This document shows, piece after piece, positions 1-8,746 of a stretch of 13,208 nucleotides of DNA; the first letter of the stretch is position 1, and every line of letters starts with the position of its first letter. The position numbers and the translations under genes were made by a program. The notes below the pieces were generated by a model. That model saw only the letters and a list, made by a program, of their open reading frames with translations, did no database searches and had not been told where the DNA came from. The stretch comes from Verrucomicrobiota bacterium (lineage in GTDB: Bacteria > Verrucomicrobiota > Verrucomicrobiia > Opitutales > Opitutaceae), in contig RFJS01000097.1 in NCBI GenBank assembly GCA_003694825.1, positions 1-13,208 on the forward strand, given 5' to 3'.

Positions 1-1254
1 CTCCGTGATGCCGTCGGTGTAGAGCACAAGGACGTTGCCCGGGGCGAACGGGATCGACCTCTCCTGGATGAACTCATCGAAAAGCACGTGATCGACCATC
101 CCCAGGGCCATCCCATCGACCTCGATGAAGCCGCCAGAAACGTCCCCCTGGCCGACGAGGATCGGTGCCTCGTGACCGGCCCGGGCGATCGCCAGCCGCC
201 CCCTCGCCGGATCGTAGATGGCGAGCGCGGCGGTGATAAACATGTCGTCGCGCACCTCGCCTTCCATGGCGTGGTTGACGGCCTTGAGCGCCTCCGCTGG
301 CGAGCAGGTGTGCTCGAGGGCATGACGCAGGTGCGTGCGGCAGATCGCCATGAGGATGGCCGCCCCCGGCCCCTTGCCCGAGACATCGGCCACGACGAAG
401 CCCACCCGGCCGTCGGCCAACGAAATGATGTCGACGAGGTCGCCTCCGACCTGTTTGGCCGGGTGATAGCGCAAGTCGATGTCCAGCCCGGGCACCTCCG
501 GCAGGGTCGTGGGCACAAGCATGAGCTGCACGCTGCGGGCCACGCTCATATCGAGATCCATCTGGCGCTTTTCCAGCTCGAGGCGAAGAAACTCGTTGTG
601 GTGAACAGCGAGCCCGGCCTGCTCGGCCAGCGAGGTCACGAGCGAAAAATCTGTTTCGGTAAAGGGCCCTCCGTGCGCCGGATTGGCCACCGCGAGCACC
701 CCGATCAATCGATCCTGAAACTCGATCGGGACCGCGATCATGGAGCGCACGACCAGGGCCGGATCCCCGTGGTCGACGATGCGCGGGTCAGACCGGCCAT
801 CGACGATGAGTTCGCCTTTGCGCGTCTGCGCGACCGTCCCGACCACCCCTTCTCCGGGCGCGATGACTTCACTGCGCAGCACGGACTCGAGAAAGCGGGC
901 CCGCGTGGCGAGTTTGCCGCGCGAGGTCTCCGGCAGCGGCTTTTGCGGCGGGAACAAGCCCTCGATGGCCACGCCGACGAGCTGCCCCGGCTCGCGCCAC
1001 TCGTAGACGCAGGCCGAGAGCGCTTCGGTGCTGCCGAGCGCGGCGCGGGCGATCCGCTCGAATAGTTTCTCCCTCGAGAGATCCTCCCCGAGCGCCTTGC
1101 CCATCTCCCGAATGAATCGGATGACGATATGCTTCTCCTGCTCAAGGCGCTCGACCTGTTCCTCGAGCTGCCGGATGCGAGACCGCAGGATCCGTGCCCA
1201 GAACAGCACAATCATGGCGCCCGCGGCCGCGCCGACGAACACCCACCAGAGCAT
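1..1254 (-). CDS. Membrane-anchored GAF-SpoIIE (PP2C-type) serine phosphatase, C-terminus cut by window edge
   Basis: An RsbU-like phosphatase, expected to dephosphorylate a STAS-domain antagonist and so release a partner-switching target. About 418 residues are visible and the reading frame runs off the left edge. Residues ~2-22 form one hydrophobic segment (starts MLWWVFVGAAAGAMIVLFWA). A charged, probably coiled-coil stretch follows (~25-45), then a GAF-like sensor region (~50-220, with RSMIAVPI and GVLAVANP strands). The SpoIIE domain starts near 235. Its metal-site motifs are all present: QVGGD (~270), ADVSGKG (~290), DDMFITAAL (~336) and YTDGITE at the edge. The ATG is 4 nt after the stop of the STAS gene and has a GAGGG ribosome site about 8-10 nt upstream, so the two are translationally coupled. 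What signal the GAF region binds cannot be told. The family call is firm; the partner is inferred from adjacency. Confidence 0.93.
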   Translation of the reverse strand, partial: MLWWVFVGAAAGAMIVLFWARILRSRIRQLEEQVERLEQEKHIVIRFIREMGKALGEDLSREKLFERIARAALGSTEALSACVYEWREPGQLVGVAIEGLFPPQKPLPETSRGKLATRARFLESVLRSEVIAPGEGVVGTVAQTRKGELIVDGRSDPRIVDHGDPALVVRSMIAVPIEFQDRLIGVLAVANPAHGGPFTETDFSLVTSLAEQAGLAVHHNEFLRLELEKRQMDLDMSVARSVQLMLVPTTLPEVPGLDIDLRYHPAKQVGGDLVDIISLADGRVGFVVADVSGKGPGAAILMAICRTHLRHALEHTCSPAEALKAVNHAMEGEVRDDMFITAALAIYDPARGRLAIARAGHEAPILVGQGDVSGGFIEVDGMALGMVDHVLFDEFIQERSIPFAPGNVLVLYTDGITE

Positions 1255-1258
1255 GGCT

Positions 1259-1771
1259 TCAACCCTCGTCGAGACGGCCCTTGAGCAGCGCGATCACGTC
1301 CTGAAATTTGCCGAGATTGTCGGCGTCGGCCTTGACGAGATTCTGGTGCGCCTCGAGGCAGAGCCTCGCGTTCTCGATTTCGCTGAGCTTCTCGCCACTG
1401 AGAGCCGTCGTCGGCTCGCCACCCTCGCCCGAGATGGCCTCACCGGTGTCGACGGTGGCGAGGCGGTGCAGGCCAAGATTGCGCACGAGTTCGAGCTTGC
1501 GCGCGTTCAGCCCGCAAAACACGAGCGAACCACGGGGAACAGACTTGCGCAGCTCGAGCGCCGTGCCCGCGAGCACACCGAGAGAGGTGCTGTCCATCCC
1601 GGTGCACTCGCTGAAGTCGATCGCGAACCGCCGCCGCCCCGCCTGGATGCTCTTTTGCAGAAACTCGCGGATCGGCTGGCTGTTCATGAACGAGGCACGT
1701 CCGCGCACCTTCACCAGGACCGGATCCGAGTCCGGATCGACGAGGAAGACAGGTGCGTTGTTGGCCGCCAT
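1259..1771 (-). CDS. STAS-domain anti-sigma factor antagonist-like protein
   Basis: 170 residues. The first ~110 form a STAS domain of the SpoIIAA/RsbV kind; in such proteins an unphosphorylated serine or threonine lets the protein sequester a serine kinase/anti-sigma factor. The phosphorylation loop reads FSECTGMDSTSLGVL (residues 53-67). Aligned on the conserved Asp60, the residue equivalent to the phosphoserine of SpoIIAA is Thr62, with Ser61 and Ser63 beside it. Residues ~110-170 are an extra, mostly helical tail beyond the usual ~110-residue length. The gene begins 41 nt after the acnA stop and no terminator lies between, so it may be co-transcribed with acnA. It is followed 4 nt later by the SpoIIE phosphatase, its obvious candidate eraser. 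No RsbW-like kinase is in view. No Shine-Dalgarno is visible before the ATG. Confidence 0.9.
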   Translation of the reverse strand: MAANNAPVFLVDPDSDPVLVKVRGRASFMNSQPIREFLQKSIQAGRRRFAIDFSECTGMDSTSLGVLAGTALELRKSVPRGSLVFCGLNARKLELVRNLGLHRLATVDTGEAISGEGGEPTTALSGEKLSEIENARLCLEAHQNLVKADADNLGKFQDVIALLKGRLDEG

Positions 1772-1812
1772 AGTGAGGAACGATAACGATCGCGCGTGAC
1801 CCTCGGTATACC

Positions 1813-4524
<2,712 letters not shown>

Positions 4525-4530
4525 GGGTGA

Positions 4531-4558
4531 AAATCAAAAATCCCGGTCGACACCGGGA
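4531..4558 (-). terminator. Intrinsic terminator after the peroxiredoxin gene, abutting the acnA start
   Basis: On the minus strand a perfect 7-bp stem (TCCCGGT / ACCGGGA, 4-nt loop GTCG, at 4558-4541) is followed at once by TTTTTGATTT (4540-4531). This is the classic hairpin plus U-tract, 18 nt after the peroxiredoxin stop codon. Its T-tract ends only 6 nt before the acnA ATG at 4524, which leaves almost no room for a separate acnA leader. Confidence 0.82.
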
Positions 4559-4576
4559 CAGGGAGGAAAGGCTGAA

Positions 4577-5047
4577 TCAGGCAAGCGCGGCCTTGATGGC
4601 GGCGAAATCGGGCAGGTCGGTCGGAGCGGGCGTCTGCTCAGCGTATTGGATCACGCCGTTCTCATCGATGACGAAGGCCGCGCGCGCCGAGGTGTCCCCG
4701 ATGCCGGCCAGGTCCGGGAAGAGGACATCGTAGGCTTTGGTGACGGTCTTGTTCAGGTCGCTCACCAGGGTGATGCCGATGTTGTGCGCCTTCGCCCAGG
4801 CCTCCTGGGCAAACGGGCTGTCCACGCTGATGCCGATGACCGCGGCGTTGAGGTTGGCGTATTCGGAAAGCCCGGCCGTCACGTCGCAAAGCTCCTGCGT
4901 ACACACGCCGGTGAAGGCCAGCGGGAAAAAGAGCAGGACGGTCTTCCGCTTTCCGAAGTTTTCGCTGAGGGTGACATCCTTGAGGCCGTCCTCGGTCTTC
5001 GTCTTGAGCGTGAAATCGGGGGCTTTTGTTCCTGGCTGCAGTGGCAT
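4577..5047 (-). CDS. Thioredoxin-fold peroxiredoxin (PrxQ/AhpE-like)
   Basis: 156 residues, AhpC/TSA family; reduces hydrogen peroxide or organic peroxides in the cytoplasm. The active-site motif is FPLAFTGVCTQELC: Pro42, Thr46 and the peroxidatic Cys49. A conserved Arg is expected at Arg122 in the SARAAFVID stretch. A second cysteine, Cys54, sits in a C-x4-C arrangement with Cys49, the spacing used by PrxQ/Bcp enzymes for an intramolecular disulfide; the PLAFTGVC context instead resembles AhpE-type one-cysteine enzymes. Which recycling mode applies is not settled by sequence alone. The gene diverges from tyrS and ends in its own terminator before acnA. An upstream inverted repeat (5093-5110) lies in the probable leader. 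No Shine-Dalgarno precedes the ATG. Confidence 0.93.
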   Translation of the reverse strand: MPLQPGTKAPDFTLKTKTEDGLKDVTLSENFGKRKTVLLFFPLAFTGVCTQELCDVTAGLSEYANLNAAVIGISVDSPFAQEAWAKAHNIGITLVSDLNKTVTKAYDVLFPDLAGIGDTSARAAFVIDENGVIQYAEQTPAPTDLPDFAAIKAALA

Positions 5048-5278
5048 GAGAGATGTTTGTTTGGTTGGTTGTTCGCGTTGGATGAAAAGACGCCCTGCCG
5101 CGATGCAGGGAGAACCGTCACATTGCTTCCGGAGCCGGGCCTACTCAAACGAAAAGAACGCAACGCGGACGCCCCGCCATAGATTTTCTACTGCCCCACC
5201 GCAAAGATTTCTGATGCCCCGCTTCCCGCCCGATTCCCCTTGAGCCCGGCACCCGCCCCCGCTTATGGATGCCCGCTT
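5048..5278. other. Divergent intergenic region between peroxiredoxin and tyrS
   Basis: 231 bp that must hold the promoters of both outward-reading genes. I see no convincing -35/-10 pair. It contains the inverted repeat at 5093-5110, a T/G-rich stretch next to the peroxiredoxin start (5053-5070), and a 10-bp direct repeat CCCGCTTATG (5258-5267 and 5272-5281), whose second copy carries the tyrS start codon. Confidence 0.6.
5093..5110 (-). repeat. Inverted repeat in the peroxiredoxin upstream region
   Basis: A perfect 6-bp stem, CCCTGC / GCAGGG, with a 6-nt loop, 46 nt upstream of the peroxiredoxin ATG. On the minus strand it is followed two bases later by TCTTTTC, so it looks like a weak terminator or attenuator hairpin in a leader. 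It could equally be an operator for a redox regulator, or chance in GC-rich DNA. Confidence 0.4.
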
Positions 5279-6562
5279 ATGTCCGTTCTCGATGATCTGC
5301 AATGGCGCGGCCTGCTGGCCGATTGCACCGACCTGCCCGGTCTCACCGACCGCCTTAACGCCGGCCGGACGACGCTCTACTGCGGCTTCGACCCAACGGC
5401 AGACTCCCTGCACGTCGGCAATCTCGTTCCCCTGCTGGCCCTGCGTCGCTTTCAGCTCGCCGGCCACGCCCCCATCGCGCTTGCCGGCGGCGCGACCGGC
5501 ATGATCGGCGATCCGAGCGGACGCAGCTCCGAACGCAACCTGCAGACACCCGAGCAGGTCGCCCACAATATCGAATCCATCAAGGAGCAACTCGCCCGCT
5601 TCCTCGACTTCGAGGCCAGGAGCAACCCCGCCCGCCTCGTCAACAATGCCGACTGGATCGGTCCGATCAGCTATCTCGAGTTTCTCCGGGATGTCGGGAA
5701 GCACTTCACCATCAACTGGATGGTCGCGAAAGACTCGGTACGGTCCCGCATGGAGGGAGAAGGCGGCATCTCCTACACCGAGTTCAGCTACATGCTGCTG
5801 CAGGCCTATGACTTCTACCACCTGCGGCGCGCATACGACTGCGAATTGCAGGTCGGCGCCACCGACCAGTGGGGCAATATCACCGCCGGGTGCGAATTGA
5901 TCCGCCGAAAGCTCTCGAGCACGGCATGGGGCCTGGTTTTCCCCCTGCTGACCAAAGCCGACGGCACGAAATACGGCAAATCGGCCAGCGGTGCGGTCTG
6001 GCTCGATGCCCGCCGGACCTCGCCCTACCGCTTCTACCAGTTTTTCGTGCAGTCCGAAGACGCCGATGTCGGCAAACTTCTGCGCACCCTGACCTTCCTC
6101 GATCGCGAGGAAATCGAACATCTCGAAGCCGAGACCGCCAACAACCCGGGACGCCGGCTCGCGCAAAAACGCCTCGCTGAAGAGATGACGACGCTCGTGC
6201 ACGGCCGCAGCGCCTGCGACGACGCCATTCGCGCCAGTGCGCTGCTCTTCGGCGGCGACCCGACCGGTGTTTCCGCCTCCGCGCTCGATGACATTGCGGC
6301 CGAGGTGCCCACTTTCGACCTCCCCGCCGCCTCGATCGCGGGCGACGGCATGCCGCTCATCCAGCTGCTTGCCGACTCCGGCCTGTGCCCCTCCAAGGGC
6401 CAGGCCCGAAAAGACATTCAGGCAGGCGGTATCTACGTGAACAACACCCGCGTGACGGATATCGCCCGCACCGTGGGAGAAGCCGACCTCCTCCACGAGC
6501 GGTTCATCCTGCTGCGCAAGGGCAAGCGCAACTATCTGCTCGTGCGCGTCAGCGCAGGCTGA
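5279..6562 (+). CDS. tyrS: Tyrosyl-tRNA synthetase (TyrRS)
   Basis: 427 residues from the ATG at 5279; charges tRNA-Tyr with tyrosine using ATP. Class I signatures are the HIGH variant HVGN (45-48) and the KMSKS variant KYGKS (231-235), with the tyrosine pocket shown by YCGFDPTADSLHVGN (34-48), YMLLQAYDF (171-179) and DQWGN (196-200). The C-terminal ~70 residues form an S4-like RNA-binding domain (SKGQARKDIQAGGIYVNN, 372-389). This start is chosen because MSVLDDLQWRGLL is the usual TyrRS N-terminus; the in-frame TTG at 5240 would add 13 low-complexity residues. No Shine-Dalgarno is seen. An out-of-frame ATG 14 nt upstream lies in a duplicate of the start-codon context. The gene diverges from the peroxiredoxin and converges on a small unknown gene. 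Confidence 0.97.
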   Translation: MSVLDDLQWRGLLADCTDLPGLTDRLNAGRTTLYCGFDPTADSLHVGNLVPLLALRRFQLAGHAPIALAGGATGMIGDPSGRSSERNLQTPEQVAHNIESIKEQLARFLDFEARSNPARLVNNADWIGPISYLEFLRDVGKHFTINWMVAKDSVRSRMEGEGGISYTEFSYMLLQAYDFYHLRRAYDCELQVGATDQWGNITAGCELIRRKLSSTAWGLVFPLLTKADGTKYGKSASGAVWLDARRTSPYRFYQFFVQSEDADVGKLLRTLTFLDREEIEHLEAETANNPGRRLAQKRLAEEMTTLVHGRSACDDAIRASALLFGGDPTGVSASALDDIAAEVPTFDLPAASIAGDGMPLIQLLADSGLCPSKGQARKDIQAGGIYVNNTRVTDIARTVGEADLLHERFILLRKGKRNYLLVRVSAG

Positions 6563-6594
6563 TTGGCGCGATCCGCCCGCCCTGCTCACCCCTT

Positions 6595-6630
6595 TTCCGC
6601 GGCCGTTCCGCCCGGGACCCGGCCGCGGAA
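6595..6630. terminator. Perfect 11-bp hairpin between convergent genes, no U-tract
   Basis: TTCCGCGGCCG (6595-6605) pairs perfectly with CGGCCGCGGAA (6620-6630) around a 14-nt loop. It sits 32 nt past the tyrS stop and 25 nt past the stop of the opposing small gene, a natural place for a bidirectional terminator or mRNA-end stabiliser. Neither side has a T-run, so intrinsic termination is not certain. Confidence 0.5.
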
Positions 6631-6655
6631 GAGACGACGAAACCGAAAAGATCGC

Positions 6656-6880
6656 TCAGTCGATCCTTCGATATTTCACGGGCTCGATCTTGAACCGGTG
6701 GCCGGAGTCGAGATCCGTGAAGACGTGCCAGTGCTCATTGCTGGTGTCGTGCACCGCGACCTGCAGCACCTGGCCTTTGTCATAGTGATACTCTTCCGCT
6801 TCCAGGAGGTGGTCCTCGTGCTGGACCGCCTCGCCCAACTCTCCCGAGTGATTCTCGAGAATCTCGATTTTCATTTCCAT
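6656..6880 (-). CDS. Small acidic, histidine-rich protein of unknown function
   Basis: 74 residues from the ATG at 6880; not recognised. The composition is acidic with eight histidines, many beside aromatic or acidic residues (AEEYHYDKG, SNEHWHVFTD). The alternating pattern in the second half (GQVLQVAVHD, HWHVFTDLDSGHRFKIEPV) suggests a compact beta-rich domain. No signal peptide, membrane segment or cysteine is seen. This start is preferred over the in-frame codon at 6916 because a strong AGAGAGGA ribosome site lies 7 nt before it; a second Met two codons later would be too far away. Codon choice looks like that of its neighbours. It lies alone, converging on tyrS, with 225 bp upstream. It is likely a real gene; a role in metal binding would be a guess. 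Confidence 0.75.
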   Translation of the reverse strand: MEMKIEILENHSGELGEAVQHEDHLLEAEEYHYDKGQVLQVAVHDTSNEHWHVFTDLDSGHRFKIEPVKYRRID

Positions 6881-7105
6881 TGGGGTATCCTCTCTTTGGT
6901 GGGGGGGAACGAACAACAGAGCGGCTGGACCGCGGGCCGGATTTTGCCGCTCCCCATCGACGGGTCAAGACGATGACGCCACCGGGCACGCGTTTCGGCG
7001 TCGCTTGCTTGTGGACAGTCTGCCCTTCCGCGCCTGCACCGCGCCACCCGGTGATGCTTCACGTTCGCGGAGCGCTCCGAAACCGGCCGCCCGGTCGATT
7101 GACGC
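6881..7105. other. Intergenic region upstream of the small His-rich gene
   Basis: 225 bp between two minus-strand genes. It presumably holds the promoter of the small gene. I find no tRNA fold, terminator with a U-tract, repeat or convincing promoter here; a G8 tract (6900-6907) just upstream of the ribosome site is the only oddity. Confidence 0.5.
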
Positions 7106-7564
7106 TCAAGGCCTGCCCGATCTGCGATACCCCGGCCCCCTGTGCGTGCCACCGCGTTGCGGGGCCTGCTGCGCCGCCTGTGCCAGGAGAGCTTCCGCCT
7201 TCATTGCCGCCGGTGTTCCGGGAAATTCGTAGCGCACCTGGTCGAGAAGAATGGCCCCCATCTCGAGATCGCCGATGACCATCAGGTAGACCCCCGCCTT
7301 GGCCAGAAGAACCTCGGCCGCATCCGCCTTGCGCGACTTCACCCGCTCCTGCAGATCGCTGAGCATGAGCAGCTCACTCGTCAGGTCGGCCTCAGTCGTC
7401 CGGCCATGGTTGGCCTTGGCCTCGACCCGCTTCATGATCCGCCCGATCGCTTCGTCCACATTCCCGTAGGTGACGGCGGGGAGCGCCGCCCACGCCAGAA
7501 TTGCTCCCAGCAGGAAGCGCCAACTGACGCGCCGCAAACGCACGCTCTTTTCGGCGGTAGCCAT
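7106..7564 (-). CDS. Small exported alpha-helical protein, unknown function
   Basis: 152 residues from the ATG at 7564; not recognised. Residues 1-33 look like a Sec signal peptide: a basic start (KSVRLRR), a hydrophobic core (FLLGAILAWAALPAV), then a likely cleavage near VTYG. The mature ~119 residues are helical and hairpin-like (LAKAGVYLMVIGDLEMGAIL, FPGTPAAMKAEALLAQAAQQ), reminiscent of a single TPR-like repeat, ending in a basic Gly/Arg-rich tail (RGGTHRGPGYRRSGRP). An in-frame TTG at 7606 would put 14 residues before the signal sequence and is less likely. The gene starts 60 nt after the ymdB-like stop on the same strand and could be co-transcribed with it. A periplasmic role is inferred from the signal only. 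Confidence 0.72.
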   Translation of the reverse strand: MATAEKSVRLRRVSWRFLLGAILAWAALPAVTYGNVDEAIGRIMKRVEAKANHGRTTEADLTSELLMLSDLQERVKSRKADAAEVLLAKAGVYLMVIGDLEMGAILLDQVRYEFPGTPAAMKAEALLAQAAQQAPQRGGTHRGPGYRRSGRP

Positions 7565-7624
7565 GGACCTCGAGGCCGATGCTGCCCGCTTCGCGAAAAG
7601 AGGCAACCTTTCCTCGACAGTTTT

Positions 7625-8509
7625 TCAGGGCTTTGCGCCGTTTCCGGCCTCGCCCGCAGTATCGACGCCGGAAGCACGCTCCGCACCATCACTGGCACCG
7701 GCGGGAGCGACAGGCGCGTCTTCCCGAAACGGCTGGAACCGAATCGTCCTGCCGCTGCGGACATCGAAGTCGAACACCACCCCGCACAACCGCACATCAT
7801 CGCTCGCCACTCCGAAACGGCGCGGCATGCCGTCGAGAAATCGACGGATCCCCGCGTCCACGTCCCGGCCCAGCACCGAATCATACGGGCCGCACATCCC
7901 GAGATCGGTCACATACCCCGTGCCCGCGGGCAGAATACACGCGTCCGCGGTGGGGACATGCGTATGGGTTCCCACAACCGCAGCCACCCGTCCGTCGAGA
8001 TAACGCCCGAAAGCGATTTTCTCGGACGTGGCCTCGGCGTGGATTTCCGCCACCGCCAGGGTCGGGTTGTCGACCGCGCGAATCTCTTCCAGCAACGCGT
8101 CGCTGCCCCTGAACGGACACGATGCCCGCGGCGGCAGAAACTGCCGTCCGAGCATGGTGAACACAGCGAGCTTCACCCCATCACGCTCGACGCACACCCA
8201 CCGGCGGCCGGGGCACCCCTCCGGCAGGTTCGCCGGACGACACACCTGCTGCAGATCCACGATCTCCGACTCGAACCCCCGCTGATCCCACACGTGATCC
8301 CCCAGCGTGATCGCATCGATGCCCGCGTCCAACAGTTGCCGGGCGATCGCCCCGGTGATGCCCGCACCGGCTGCGGCGTTCTCCGCGTTGACCACCAGAA
8401 AATCCAGGTCCAGCTCCGCCCGCAACGCTCCGGCTCGCACCCGCAAATATTCGCGCCCCGGCCGTCCCACCACGTCCCCGAGAAACATCACACGCACGAC
8501 TTCCTTCAT
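7625..8509 (-). CDS. ymdB: YmdB-family metallophosphodiesterase
   Basis: 294 residues. Matches the YmdB family (calcineurin-like fold), whose characterised Bacillus member hydrolyses 2',3'-cyclic nucleotides and affects biofilm and motility decisions. Metal-site residues in order: Asp12 (FLGDVVGRPGR), Glu43 and Asn44 (VNAENAAAG), the GDHVWD segment at 70-75, His157 (AEIHAEATSEK), and His182 and His184 (GTHTHVPTAD). The family normally has Asn in the GNHxWD position; here it is Asp71. The GTGYVTDLGMCGPYDSVLG stretch (195-213) is also typical. The last ~30 residues are an Ala/Gly-rich tail beyond the usual end. The gene diverges from ilvB across 237 bp and is followed by a small exported protein. 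No Shine-Dalgarno is visible. In vivo substrate unknown. Confidence 0.92.
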   Translation of the reverse strand: MKEVVRVMFLGDVVGRPGREYLRVRAGALRAELDLDFLVVNAENAAAGAGITGAIARQLLDAGIDAITLGDHVWDQRGFESEIVDLQQVCRPANLPEGCPGRRWVCVERDGVKLAVFTMLGRQFLPPRASCPFRGSDALLEEIRAVDNPTLAVAEIHAEATSEKIAFGRYLDGRVAAVVGTHTHVPTADACILPAGTGYVTDLGMCGPYDSVLGRDVDAGIRRFLDGMPRRFGVASDDVRLCGVVFDFDVRSGRTIRFQPFREDAPVAPAGASDGAERASGVDTAGEAGNGAKP

Positions 8510-8746
8510 GTCGGCAAAGTAACCGCGCGGCCGCCGTTTCGCTCAAGTCACAACATTGACTGCCCGGCGCCGGTCGAATGCCGAGTGACGGCGATCGTCC
8601 AGCCTGCCTGGCTTTGGTTTGACTCTCCCGCCGTCGGTTCGGTCAGCGCCCGGCTCCCGGCTCTCCGCTCGTCCGCCTTCGCCAGCCGAAACTGAAGCTT
8701 GCAACAAGCGCACCCGGGTTCTTCCCTGATCGATTTTCCGCGGATC
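8510..8746. other. Divergent intergenic region between ymdB and ilvB
   Basis: 237 bp expected to carry both promoters. TTGACT hexamers occur at about 8557 and 8626 (plus strand), but neither has a good -10 box at the right distance. A tiny hairpin GCTTG-caa-CAAGC (8697-8709) lies ~38 nt before the ilvB start. No leader peptide rich in Leu, Val or Ile codons is evident, so classic ilv attenuation is not supported. Confidence 0.45.

Noticed and set aside
88..1065. 325-codon plus-strand frame opposite the SpoIIE phosphatase
   Set aside because: The minus strand encodes intact GAF and SpoIIE motifs; this frame is a shadow rich in Arg, His, Asp and Gly.
5240..5278. TTG-initiated N-terminal extension of tyrS
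   Set aside because: Adds a Pro/Ala-rich stretch not typical of TyrRS; the ATG at 5279 gives the standard family start.
5141..6589. 482-codon open frame on the minus strand opposite tyrS
   Set aside because: Antisense shadow; composition rich in Gly, Ala, Arg and Val without motifs, while tyrS is unmistakable.
6881..7105. Possible tRNA or small RNA in the GC-rich gap
   Set aside because: No cloverleaf, no TTCGAAT-like T-loop and no terminator with a U-tract.
8699..8746. TTG-initiated N-terminal extension of ilvB
   Set aside because: No ribosome site, overlaps a small hairpin, and the ATG at 8747 gives a normal AHAS length.
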